The notes under the pieces were generated by a model that was not told the origin of the DNA, made no database searches, and saw nothing but the letters and a program-made list of their open reading frames with translations. A stretch of 7,099 nucleotides of DNA from NCBI GenBank assembly GCA_037138335.1, contig JBAXIO010000035.1, forward strand, positions 1-7,099, in the 5' to 3' direction. Both the position numbers and the translations under genes were made by a program. Below are positions 1 to 6,184 of the stretch, in pieces. Source of the stretch: CAIRDP01 sp037138335. Its GTDB lineage: Bacteria > Bacteroidota > Bacteroidia > Bacteroidales > FEN-979. The number at the start of each line of letters is the position of its first letter. Within the stretch, counting starts at the first letter, position 1.

Positions 1-1162
1 CGGTGTCGCGGCGGATTTCCCATACGTATTTCATGGGGTTGATGCGGGAGATGGGCGGGGTGTTGATGAATTCGAAGTCTTTGAACTGCAGGTTGCAATC
101 TGAGAGTGAGGTTTCCAGGGATTGTATAAAGACTTCCTGGATGGGATGGATGACGGTGGAAATGGCAATATCGTGCTCATTGAGGATACGTCCGGAGTCG
201 AATCCGGCTTTTTCGTCGGAGTAGGGAGTTAGGGTGCGGAACCAGTTGTGAATGGTGATAAGGGAGATTTCGGACTGCTTGTGCAGACTGGTCCAATTGT
301 CTTCCTTATCACGGTTGAAAGAAATGAACTTTGCTTCCTGGGAACTGATGCCGGGCCCAAGATCGGAAAGATACTGAATGATGATTTCGTTGGCCTTGGA
401 ACTGAGAGCGCCTTTATACTGTTGAAACATGGCGTCAAGTTCGTCGGCTGCTTCATCAGAGTTCACTCCCGGGATCACCAGGAGGCCGGGAGTGGCAAAA
501 GAAGATTCAAGGCGGGTCTGATTCCAAATATTGGTAAGGCCCGAGATGATGACATTACGGATGCCTGCAAAATAGGACGGAATACCGTAGTAAAAGAATT
601 CAGGCTCGTAATCTTTGATCTGCACAACAGAATGCAGCAATCCGTCGGAACCCTTTGAAAATTCAGGGAAGAGAGCCAGGGTTTGCAGATCCTTGTCGTC
701 CTTGCCCTTGAACAAATCCCAGCAAGGATGGATCAGAACCTGCTTGCCATCGACATGCAGGCGTACCCGGGAAGCATCCTGATGGTAAACAAAGACAAAA
801 GACCTTTTGGAATTGGAAACCAGCTCATAATAACAGTTTCCGAAAGTGAGGTAGTCAAAACAGAGCTTCTTTAAGGTGTACAGAAATGGTTCCCGGATAT
901 TATTGGAAAGGTTGATAAAACCTGAGGTAGCCGGATCGGATGACTGAATACCCTGGCCAATGATGTAGTTGGTTTTCGAATTCAGGATTGCCCTGTGAAC
1001 AGGGACCTCCCGGGCCAGCTTGATCAACTGGCGGGGGAGGGCGTTATCATCACCAAAGGGGATATAGTCCTGATAATTGGTGCGGGAAGCGATGTAATCC
1101 GTATCAAACAAATCAAGGACAGGAGCGTAATTGAACTCGAAAAAGCGGGGGACAGGTGACAT
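1..1162 (-). CDS. Phage portal protein (partial, C-terminus outside window)
   Basis: This leftward frame is open from the ATG at 1162-1160 to the window edge, 387 codons without a stop, so the C-terminus is missing. The portal forms the ring at one capsid vertex through which DNA is packaged and ejected, and on which the tail docks. Reading the complement gives an N-terminal stretch typical of Bacteroidota phage portals: PVHRAILNSKTNYIIGQGI around residues 54-72, then an alpha/beta core with LTFGNCYYELV near residue 107, and a later segment (KFISFNRDKEDNW) resembling the stem and clip area. The assignment also rests on the neighbours, since capsid, protease/scaffold and terminase genes are all present. 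There is no Shine-Dalgarno sequence; the start codon directly abuts a heptamer repeat array. Portals of this kind usually have 400-500 residues, so most of the gene is probably here. The antisense frames across it are shadows. Confidence 0.85.
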   Translation of the reverse strand, partial: MSPVPRFFEFNYAPVLDLFDTDYIASRTNYQDYIPFGDDNALPRQLIKLAREVPVHRAILNSKTNYIIGQGIQSSDPATSGFINLSNNIREPFLYTLKKLCFDYLTFGNCYYELVSNSKRSFVFVYHQDASRVRLHVDGKQVLIHPCWDLFKGKDDKDLQTLALFPEFSKGSDGLLHSVVQIKDYEPEFFYYGIPSYFAGIRNVIISGLTNIWNQTRLESSFATPGLLVIPGVNSDEAADELDAMFQQYKGALSSKANEIIIQYLSDLGPGISSQEAKFISFNRDKEDNWTSLHKQSEISLITIHNWFRTLTPYSDEKAGFDSGRILNEHDIAISTVIHPIQEVFIQSLETSLSDCNLQFKDFEFINTPPISRINPMKYVWEIRRDT

Positions 1163-1164
1163 TG

Positions 1165-1274
1165 GATTTACGATTTACGTTCGGCGCAGCCGTAATGAGC
1201 ACCATTAAAAATTGACAATATTGCGAATAACCCCGATTTACGATTTCATTTACGATGTACGATTTACGATTTAG
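1165..1274. repeat. Degenerate heptamer array A (GATTTAC type)
   Basis: The gap between the capsid-protein stop and the portal start is built from 7-bp units. GATTTAC occurs at 1165-1171 and 1172-1178. A second block runs GATTTAC (1235), GATTTCA (1242), a 5-bp partial unit (1249), GATGTAC (1254), GATTTAC (1261) and GATTTAG (1268-1274). About 56 bp of different sequence separates the blocks, including AATTGAC-like text. The last unit supplies the TAA stop of the capsid gene (1273-1271 on the minus strand). Such heptamer runs are, to my recollection, frequent between genes in Bacteroidota genomes; their function is unknown to me. Confidence 0.8.
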
Positions 1275-2623
1275 TCGCCGAAGCCGGCAAGCATCAGTAG
1301 TTCGGAGTGGAGATATGCGGTCTGGGCTTTGTACTGGACCCTGTAACGCCTCATCTGCAGATCAGGATTATACCAGGACTCGATATCCTGAGGATCCATG
1401 AGTCCGTCGGTGGCAAAGATGAGGTTCTGCTGGGTGGTAAACAGCGCCCTGTGAGGCTGAATCCCATTCTGGTAGGTAGCAATCCAGGTATCCCAGTCGG
1501 GACGAATGAGCACCGGATATCCTTCGTAGGAAGGAACATTCACTCCGTTCAGCATCATGGTGAGCGGAAGGTCGCCGGTTTTATTCTTGATCGTATGGAC
1601 CAGGTTCCTCCACATGGAACGGGTGACCATGAACACCAGGGGGAATTCAAATAATTCGGGACGGGCCGAATCAATCATTTCTTCGAGCGTGGCATCAGCC
1701 TCTCCGGAAGCCAGAGCCCCTGCCTTAACTGCTGCAACAGTTCCAGTAGCTGCAAAAGAACCACCGCTATTAGCCACAGCAGTAAAGGAAAAAGTCTGGC
1801 CTTTATACCTGCTAACCACCTTGATCTGGGCGCCGGAAGGATTGGTCACAATCACACCATTGATCCCTGCACGAGCCTCAATGGTGGCTTTATGAGCAGC
1901 AAGCCAGGCAACAACAGTAGCTGTAGCATTGGAGGCATAAGCCTGAGTATAATCAACGCCATTGATCGTAACTGTAATCAAGGTATCCGTTGCACCATAT
2001 GTATACGTGAGAATTTTCTCAGCCTTTACAGCCGAGGTAGCCGAATCAATGACCACATGCTGGGCGGAAGGGATGGTACCAGCATAGAGATTGGCAAGAA
2101 AATGCGAAAGAAAACCGGTATAGCCCGAAAAATTGGTATCGACCGTACCGGTAGGAACCCCGGATACTAAGGTTTCCTGGACCGGATTACCGAAAAACAT
2201 CTGGCGGATCAGATCCTGCTGACCGGCCTGGGCAATGATCGGCAACATAATCTTGTTCCAGATATCGGGCTCCTTCATCCGCTCGATATCATCCTCCTTA
2301 TACCCGGTAGCCAGCAACTGCTCCACGATGGAACCCCAGAAAGCACGGGCATTCTGCTCAAATTCCATGGCCATGGGAGCCACGGTGATGGACTGGGTAG
2401 AAAGAGCAAAGGTGCCGGTGGGAGTGAAGCCAGGAGCAGCTTTGGGTTTAGTAATAAACGAAGGACGGGAGATCTTGTTCAGAAGCTCGGTACCCTTGAC
2501 GTCGGTGCGGACCGTAATAGCGCCCCGGATGTCTTCGCCCATGAAGAAGGGGCTGACGAAAAATTCACGGATGGATTGCTTGGTGAAAGCGGGGCTGATG
2601 GCGTGGGAGAAGATGTTTGACAT
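1271..2623 (-). CDS. Phage major capsid protein, HK97-like fold with inserted domain
   Basis: A 450-residue protein that should form the icosahedral shell. The N-terminal 100 residues (FFVSPFFMGEDIRGAITVRT near 21-40) look like an extended N-arm and first capsid strands. The C-terminal part has features common in capsid proteins: a helix (RSMWRNLVHTIK, 335-346), GYPVLIRPDW (368-377), a loop with FATDGL, and a terminal strand with RRYRVQYKAQTAYLHSEL (425-442). Residues about 203-300 (TVTINGVDYTQAYA, then an Ala-rich helix, then VVSRYKGQTFSFTAV) look like a separate beta-rich module inserted into the capsid fold; similar modules occur in phage tail and surface proteins. The ATG at 2623-2621 has no Shine-Dalgarno sequence. 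The gene lies between the protease/scaffold and portal genes, with a heptamer array on each side. The family call rests on overall character and context, not on a single diagnostic motif. Confidence 0.82.
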   Translation of the reverse strand: MSNIFSHAISPAFTKQSIREFFVSPFFMGEDIRGAITVRTDVKGTELLNKISRPSFITKPKAAPGFTPTGTFALSTQSITVAPMAMEFEQNARAFWGSIVEQLLATGYKEDDIERMKEPDIWNKIMLPIIAQAGQQDLIRQMFFGNPVQETLVSGVPTGTVDTNFSGYTGFLSHFLANLYAGTIPSAQHVVIDSATSAVKAEKILTYTYGATDTLITVTINGVDYTQAYASNATATVVAWLAAHKATIEARAGINGVIVTNPSGAQIKVVSRYKGQTFSFTAVANSGGSFAATGTVAAVKAGALASGEADATLEEMIDSARPELFEFPLVFMVTRSMWRNLVHTIKNKTGDLPLTMMLNGVNVPSYEGYPVLIRPDWDTWIATYQNGIQPHRALFTTQQNLIFATDGLMDPQDIESWYNPDLQMRRYRVQYKAQTAYLHSELLMLAGFGD

Positions 2624-2646
2624 GGCGGGTTAAAGATTGAAAAGAT

Positions 2647-2688
2647 GAATATCGAATATTGAATAACGAATGTTGAATGTCGAATGAA
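2647..2688. repeat. Degenerate heptamer array B (GAATATC type), six units in phase
   Basis: Six consecutive 7-bp units fill the centre of the gap between the protease/scaffold stop (2722) and the capsid start (2623): GAATATC, GAATATT, GAATAAC, GAATGTT, GAATGTC and GAATGAA. The GAAT core is constant and the last three bases vary. The unit differs from that of array A but has the same period and the same kind of location. Confidence 0.85.
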
Positions 2689-2721
2689 AGATGATGCAGG
2701 AGGAGGGATGCATGATGAGCG

Positions 2722-3678
2722 TTACTTTTTGAGTTTGTCTTTGAGGTGGATGGGCATCTCTTTTAGGAGCTGCTTGCCGAAGGTTTCTTCGGAAGGTCCG
2801 ACTTTGAGCTGGGGATCGGCGCCTTCGACGGTGGTGGGCCGGGCTTTGAGCTGGTCCTGAAGCGTGGTAATCTGATCCTGGAGAGCGGAAAGTTGCTTCT
2901 GGTGATCGGCCTCCAGGGTCGATATCTGTTTCTGATAATCGGCTTCCAGCTGTTCAACCGTCTGGTTATAATCCTTGAGAGCATCGGCATTGGCTCCATC
3001 CGGAGCCGGGTTCAACAGGTTTTTAAGCCTTTGGAAAAGTTCCTTTTTCATGGTGTTGTTGTTTGAAAAATATTTAAGCATGAATTCAATGATAGTGTCG
3101 GGTTTTTTGGCAATGAGCCAGGCAATGGCTGGGTTCTCATCGAGGAAGCGGGTAGCCTGATAAGAGAAGGAATCCACTGCAAAGAGAGAGTTCGTGGCTG
3201 CAGGATCATCCACCAGGTCCGTCGCAAGAAGTTCTTCGACCCGGGTTGCCGGGTATTCGTCATCGGTGATCACCGGTTCGCCCGGGATAAAGGCAATCGA
3301 AGCCCCGAACATATCCGGATTGTTTTTGGCCATCTTCAGGATATACGCATAAAGGTTCCCGGAAGGAGATTCCTTGCAGACCTCATCCAGATGCAGATCA
3401 CCATAGACCTTATCACCATCTACCTTGAAATTTTTAAACCGGCCGATATAGGTACCAAACGAAGAGCTGCACATATTGGGATGACCAAAGCGAGCCTTAA
3501 CTCCATTCTCCTTCTCATTTCCCAGTTTTTCAATCTGGGCCAGAGTGGTTGCATCGATCTGCTCGAAATAAGATTTCACCTTCCCCACCTGGGCGACGAT
3601 GACCTTATGAAGAGTACCAGTAGCTTCATCAACACTTGCTGCCGAAAAGGCGATTGGAGGAGTGGAAAAGGACTTCAT
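2722..3678 (-). CDS. Prohead protease / scaffold fusion protein
   Basis: A 318-residue protein probably combining a capsid maturation protease with an internal scaffold, as in P2 gpO. The N-terminal half has RFGHPN with a candidate catalytic His66, and DMFGASIAFIPG with candidate nucleophile Ser127. The 61-residue spacing is near that of known prohead serine proteases; Asp17 or a later acidic residue could be the third member. A connecting region follows, then a charged coiled coil at about residues 235-276 containing tandem 11-residue repeats (LEADYQKQIST, LEADHQKQLSA) and a basic tail ending LKDKLKK, as expected for scaffold binding to capsid protein. I chose the ATG at 3678-3676 over the upstream in-frame TTG at 3705 because that TTG lies inside a TAnnTTTG promoter box. 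It is the first gene of the leftward capsid operon. Specific protease class is inferred. Confidence 0.75.
   Translation of the reverse strand: MKSFSTPPIAFSAASVDEATGTLHKVIVAQVGKVKSYFEQIDATTLAQIEKLGNEKENGVKARFGHPNMCSSSFGTYIGRFKNFKVDGDKVYGDLHLDEVCKESPSGNLYAYILKMAKNNPDMFGASIAFIPGEPVITDDEYPATRVEELLATDLVDDPAATNSLFAVDSFSYQATRFLDENPAIAWLIAKKPDTIIEFMLKYFSNNNTMKKELFQRLKNLLNPAPDGANADALKDYNQTVEQLEADYQKQISTLEADHQKQLSALQDQITTLQDQLKARPTTVEGADPQLKVGPSEETFGKQLLKEMPIHLKDKLKK
2900..2952. repeat. 33-bp in-gene tandem repeat encoding coiled-coil units
   Basis: GATCGGCCTCCAG at 2904-2916 recurs as AATCGGCTTCCAG at 2937-2949, exactly 33 bp apart. On the coding strand this gives two successive 11-residue units starting LEAD in the scaffold coiled coil, with further degenerate LQDQ units downstream. 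The period keeps the reading frame, so copy number could change the coiled-coil length without breaking the gene. Confidence 0.65.
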
Positions 3679-3702
3679 ATTGGCAGGAAAAATTGATAGC
3701 CA

Positions 3703-3710
3703 CAAACATA
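3703..3710 (-). promoter_or_regulatory. Candidate -7 promoter box of the leftward capsid operon
   Basis: On the minus strand the sequence reads TATGTTTG, a full match to the Bacteroidota -7 consensus TAnnTTTG. A transcription start near 3696 would leave a leader of about 18 bases before the ATG at 3678. I see no good -33 TTTG at the expected distance, which lowers confidence. Confidence 0.4.
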
Positions 3711-3740
3711 CAACCGACTTAAAGTAATTGTTTAGTACAT

Positions 3741-3757
3741 GTTGGCAAAAAGTTGCA
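3741..3757. promoter_or_regulatory. Possible operator: short direct repeat between divergent promoters
   Basis: GTTGGCA (3741-3747) and GTTGCA (3752-3757) are repeated 11 bp apart, about one helical turn, midway between the two candidate promoter boxes. A regulator bound here could affect both operons. The repeat is short and could be chance. Confidence 0.2.
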
Positions 3758-3764
3758 TGATAGC

Positions 3765-3795
3765 TTGTTATAATATTAATTGATTATTATTTTTG
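3765..3795 (+). promoter_or_regulatory. Candidate Bacteroidota-type promoter of the rightward packaging operon
   Basis: TATTTTTG at 3788-3795 matches the -7 consensus TAnnTTTG, and TTG at 3765-3767 lies 20 bp upstream, near the usual -33 spacing. The predicted start near 3802 leaves only a few bases before the ATG at 3810. This excludes the upstream in-frame TTG at 3780 as the start codon of the first gene. Confidence 0.5.
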
Positions 3796-3809
3796 TAAGA
3801 AATGGCTAT

Positions 3810-4070
3810 ATGAATCCTGAGGCTGAAAAAGTAATTGTTGACCTGAGAGAGCGTTGCGGAATTGAAGTGGAACAACTTGTAATAAAAGGGTTACTCCCTG
3901 TAAGCCAGGCTAAAAAATGGCTGGTGAAGGAACTCTATTTTACCTATGCCAGGGAAGGGAAAACCCTGGAAAAAGGAGGGATGACTTATACTCAAATCAA
4001 GAATGAGCTGAGTGACCAGTACGGGGTGTCGATAAGTACGATTGAGAAGCTGGTTTACAGGAAATCATGA
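3810..4070 (+). CDS. Small helix-turn-helix protein upstream of terminase
   Basis: An 86-residue protein starting MNPEAEKVIVDLRERCG. Its N-terminal half is helical with conserved-looking SQAKKWLVKELYF (32-44). The C-terminus (MTYTQIKNELSDQYG then VSISTIEKLVYRK, residues 58-85) reads as a helix-turn-helix, with the recognition helix around 75-84. It is the first gene of the rightward operon, 60 bp before the next gene. It may bind DNA as a regulator of the divergent promoters or as a packaging-site recognition factor; I do not recognise a named family. An in-frame TTG at 3780 would add ten residues, but it lies upstream of the predicted transcription start, so the ATG is preferred. There is no Shine-Dalgarno sequence. 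Confidence 0.75.
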   Translation: MNPEAEKVIVDLRERCGIEVEQLVIKGLLPVSQAKKWLVKELYFTYAREGKTLEKGGMTYTQIKNELSDQYGVSISTIEKLVYRKS

Positions 4071-4130
4071 GCTTTAGACAAATGACGAAAACTGCATATA
4101 ATATTCTGAAATATACAGAAATACGACAGC

Positions 4131-4502
4131 ATGGAATCGAAAACAAACACCCGGCATAAATTCAAACCCGGAGAGGGCGGAAGACCTAAAGGATCGCCTA
4201 ACAAGATCACGGCAGAGCAAAAGGAACGCATCGAATGGGTGCTTGAATTGCTGGATGAGACCCTCGAAGACAGCATCAGGAAACTGAAACCGAAAGACCA
4301 GGTTGATCTGTGGATGAACCTGCAGGAATATATCCGTCCGAAGCTCCAGCGGGTGAACGTTGATCTGGGACCGGCTGAGGATAAGCTTACCAAGATCACC
4401 TTTGAAGTCATCCAAAGCTCTATGCTTGCCGACGGAACCATTAAACCCATACCCCTTGGAAAAGACCATCAAGGTATCGACCGTATTCAGGAAAAACTAT
4501 GA
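4131..4502 (+). CDS. Probable phage terminase small subunit
   Basis: A 123-residue protein placed directly before, and overlapping, the large terminase gene. Residues 10-25 (KFKPGEGGRPKGSPNK) form a basic, Gly/Pro-rich AT-hook-like arm typical of small proteins next to Bacteroidota phage terminases. An acidic helical region follows (TAEQKERIEWVLELLDETLE, 27-46), which could mediate oligomerisation, and then LWMNLQEYIRPKLQRV (about 59-74). The predicted role is recognising phage DNA and presenting it to the large subunit. The last 47 bases overlap the large-subunit frame if that gene starts at 4456, suggesting translational coupling. The call is mainly by position and character. The upstream helix-turn-helix protein is an alternative candidate for DNA recognition. 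Confidence 0.65.
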   Translation: MESKTNTRHKFKPGEGGRPKGSPNKITAEQKERIEWVLELLDETLEDSIRKLKPKDQVDLWMNLQEYIRPKLQRVNVDLGPAEDKLTKITFEVIQSSMLADGTIKPIPLGKDHQGIDRIQEKL

Positions 4503-5631
4503 AGCCGGCACCAAGATCGTCGTGAACCAGGGCGGGAGCCGATCGGGCAAAACCTTTTCCATTTTACAGTTACTCATCCTTGTGAAAGCCTTCGAAGGCA
4601 CGGATATGGTGTTTTCAATCGTCCGCCGCAGCATGCCGGCTCTGAAAGCATCGGCCATGAGGGACTTCTTCGAGATCCTCAGGATGGCAGACCTTTATGA
4701 TGAACACAGCCACAATAAGACCGAGAACACCTACCAGCTGAACGGGAACCTGTTCGAGTTCATGAGCCTGGACCAACCCCAGAAGAAACGAGGCGCCAAG
4801 CGGGCATACCTGTTCATCAACGAAGCCAATGAACTCAGCCTGGAAGACTGGGTCCAGCTTTCACTTCGTACAGAGAAGCAAATCTTCCTGGACTTCAACC
4901 CCTCCATGGACGAACACTGGATCTATGACATCGTCATCCCCCGGAAAGACTGCACCTTCATCCATTCAACCTACCTGGACAATGTCCAATTTCTACCTCC
5001 GGAACAGGTGAAGGAAATCGAAAACCTGAAACAAGTCGATGAGAATTACTGGAGGATCTATGGCCTGGGCGAGATTGGGCAAATTACCGGTTTGATCTTC
5101 ACGAACTGGCGGACCGTTGATGCCTGGCCGGAATCATGCAAGTGGATAACTTACGGGATGGATTTTGGCTTTAGTAATGATCCGACCAGCCTGGTTAAGG
5201 TTGGATTAAGCGGAGGTGAGCTGTTTATAGACGAGCTTATTTACTCCCGGGGCCTTACCAATACGGACATTTGCAAATGGATGAATCAGCTCGGCATCAC
5301 CAAGGCGGATGAAATTATTGCCGACAACCAGCCTAAGTGCATTTACGAGATCCGGCAGGAAGGGTATAACATCAAACCGACATTTAAAGGTCCGGATTCA
5401 ATCCTGGCCGGAATTGACATCCTGAAACGTTATCCCATGCGGATCACCAAACGATCGGTCAACCTGATCAGGGAACTGAAAAACTACAAATGGAAGGAAG
5501 ATGCATCCGGGAAACCTTTGAATGTTCCGGTGGACCGGTTCAACCATGCCATTGATGGCATCCGATATGCCTGCATGGGCAGGCTGTTCATGGGAAACCG
5601 ACTGATCAAAACTTCCAGGCACCTAAGGTAA
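4456..5631 (+). CDS. terL: Phage terminase large subunit (ATPase and nuclease)
   Basis: A 391-residue DNA-packaging motor of the Terminase_3/PBSX-like type, which pumps DNA into the procapsid and cuts it. The Walker A motif is GGSRSGKT (residues 26-33). The Walker B region is YLFINEANEL with Glu123 as likely catalytic carboxylate; the preceding Asp is replaced by Asn122, a form I associate with relatives in this phylum. The C-terminal RNase H-like nuclease has YGMDFGFSNDPTS (Asp236), IIADNQPK (Asp290) and DRFNHAIDGIRYA (Asp360/Asp367), the expected acidic metal ligands. No ATG fits the N-terminus. The TTG at 4456 gives the natural start MEKTIKVSTVFRKNY; an earlier TTG at 4360 would add 32 residues that are only a shifted reading of the small-subunit gene. 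Length fits the family, so the gene appears intact. Confidence 0.93.
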   Translation: MEKTIKVSTVFRKNYEAGTKIVVNQGGSRSGKTFSILQLLILVKAFEGTDMVFSIVRRSMPALKASAMRDFFEILRMADLYDEHSHNKTENTYQLNGNLFEFMSLDQPQKKRGAKRAYLFINEANELSLEDWVQLSLRTEKQIFLDFNPSMDEHWIYDIVIPRKDCTFIHSTYLDNVQFLPPEQVKEIENLKQVDENYWRIYGLGEIGQITGLIFTNWRTVDAWPESCKWITYGMDFGFSNDPTSLVKVGLSGGELFIDELIYSRGLTNTDICKWMNQLGITKADEIIADNQPKCIYEIRQEGYNIKPTFKGPDSILAGIDILKRYPMRITKRSVNLIRELKNYKWKEDASGKPLNVPVDRFNHAIDGIRYACMGRLFMGNRLIKTSRHLR

Positions 5632-6180
5632 CCGGAAGCAGGGAACCGGGATCGGGGATCAGGATTTAGGCCTGATTTAAAGGAAGCCGGTCAACTTCTT
5701 GCCGAAATAATCGGTAAATAGGAATGCAAGATTTCGGCAAATGAGTTTGCATGGGGAATCCTCCGGACTTCTTACTCTCATTTATACCCCAAATACGGCA
5801 AGTTATGGGCCAGCCACGTTATGAAGCCCGAGGGACGAGGGCGAATAAGGGGGCAATGCCGGTTGGCGAATAGATACAAGTTTGCTTACCAAGCGGCGTT
5901 CTTCGCGCGGCTTGGTTGTGGAGTTAACTGGGATACCTGCTCAAACAAAGCTGAAGAGGCAATGCATTCACCGATGCCGGCAATCGGCAAAGGGATTAGC
6001 TAATAACGCTTTAAAGTACCGATTATGGAGGGTGAGCGGAAGGCATGAAGCTCCTGCATCCGACGACAGGAAGGTGCGGGGCGAGTGCCTGTAGCGAGAC
6101 CCGGAATAATTCGGTAGCTTTAATGGGTTATGATCGAGGTGAGAATGCGTTGCCGGTACTCGTGGTACCGATAACCGAGT
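5632..6180 (+). ncRNA. Structured noncoding stretch, possible decayed group II intron 5' part
   Basis: About 550 bases after the terminase stop contain no convincing gene but many hairpins. One at 5888-5916 has a 7-bp outer stem (ACCAAGC/GCTTGGT) and an inner GC stem. Others are CCGAT/ATCGG (5971-5987), GGAG/CTCC (6027-6054), ACAGG/CCTGT (6066-6092), CCGGA/TTCGG (6101-6114) and CGGTAC/GTACCG (6154-6170), the last enclosed by GGTTAT/ATAACC (6126-6176). The segment GTTAACTGGGATACC followed by CAAACAAAG (5923-5949) resembles, from memory, the part of group II intron domain I near ACTGGGGATACCC in Ll.LtrB. No reverse transcriptase and no recognisable domain V follow, so any intron would be truncated. 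A different structured RNA or mobile-element leader is equally possible. Confidence 0.35.
5699..5740. repeat. Perfect 10-bp inverted repeat downstream of the terminase
   Basis: TTGCCGAAAT (5699-5708) and ATTTCGGCAA (5731-5740) are exact reverse complements separated by 22 bases. A second pair, ATGCAA (5724-5729) and TTGCAT (5747-5752), overlaps the first, so the two hairpins could not form together. No T-tract follows, so it is not a standard terminator. Confidence 0.6.
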
Positions 6181-6184
6181 GTTT

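Noticed and set aside
248..874. Rightward open frames across the portal gene
   Set aside because: They are antisense to a continuous 387-codon portal frame and have no protein-like composition.
1165..2688. CRISPR array interpretation of the heptamer blocks
   Set aside because: The units are 7 bp, adjacent and degenerate, with no regular spacers and no cas genes.
2699..2713. AGGAGG followed by ATG on the plus strand
   Set aside because: It resembles a Shine-Dalgarno site and start, but no sensible rightward frame follows, and the other genes here do not use Shine-Dalgarno sequences.
4067..4159. A 30-codon frame starting ATGA at the stop of the helix-turn-helix gene and running into the small terminase
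   Set aside because: The overlapping ATGA is suggestive of coupling, but the peptide has no recognisable features and overlaps the small-subunit start in another frame.
5658..5676. Hairpin ATCAGG/CCTGAT after the terminase stop as a terminator
   Set aside because: The stem is only 6 bp, the loop is 7 bases, and only three T follow, too weak for a confident call.
5806..5812. TGGGCCA, identical to the core of the IS21-like repeats
   Set aside because: A single 7-base match without the surrounding unit is likely chance.
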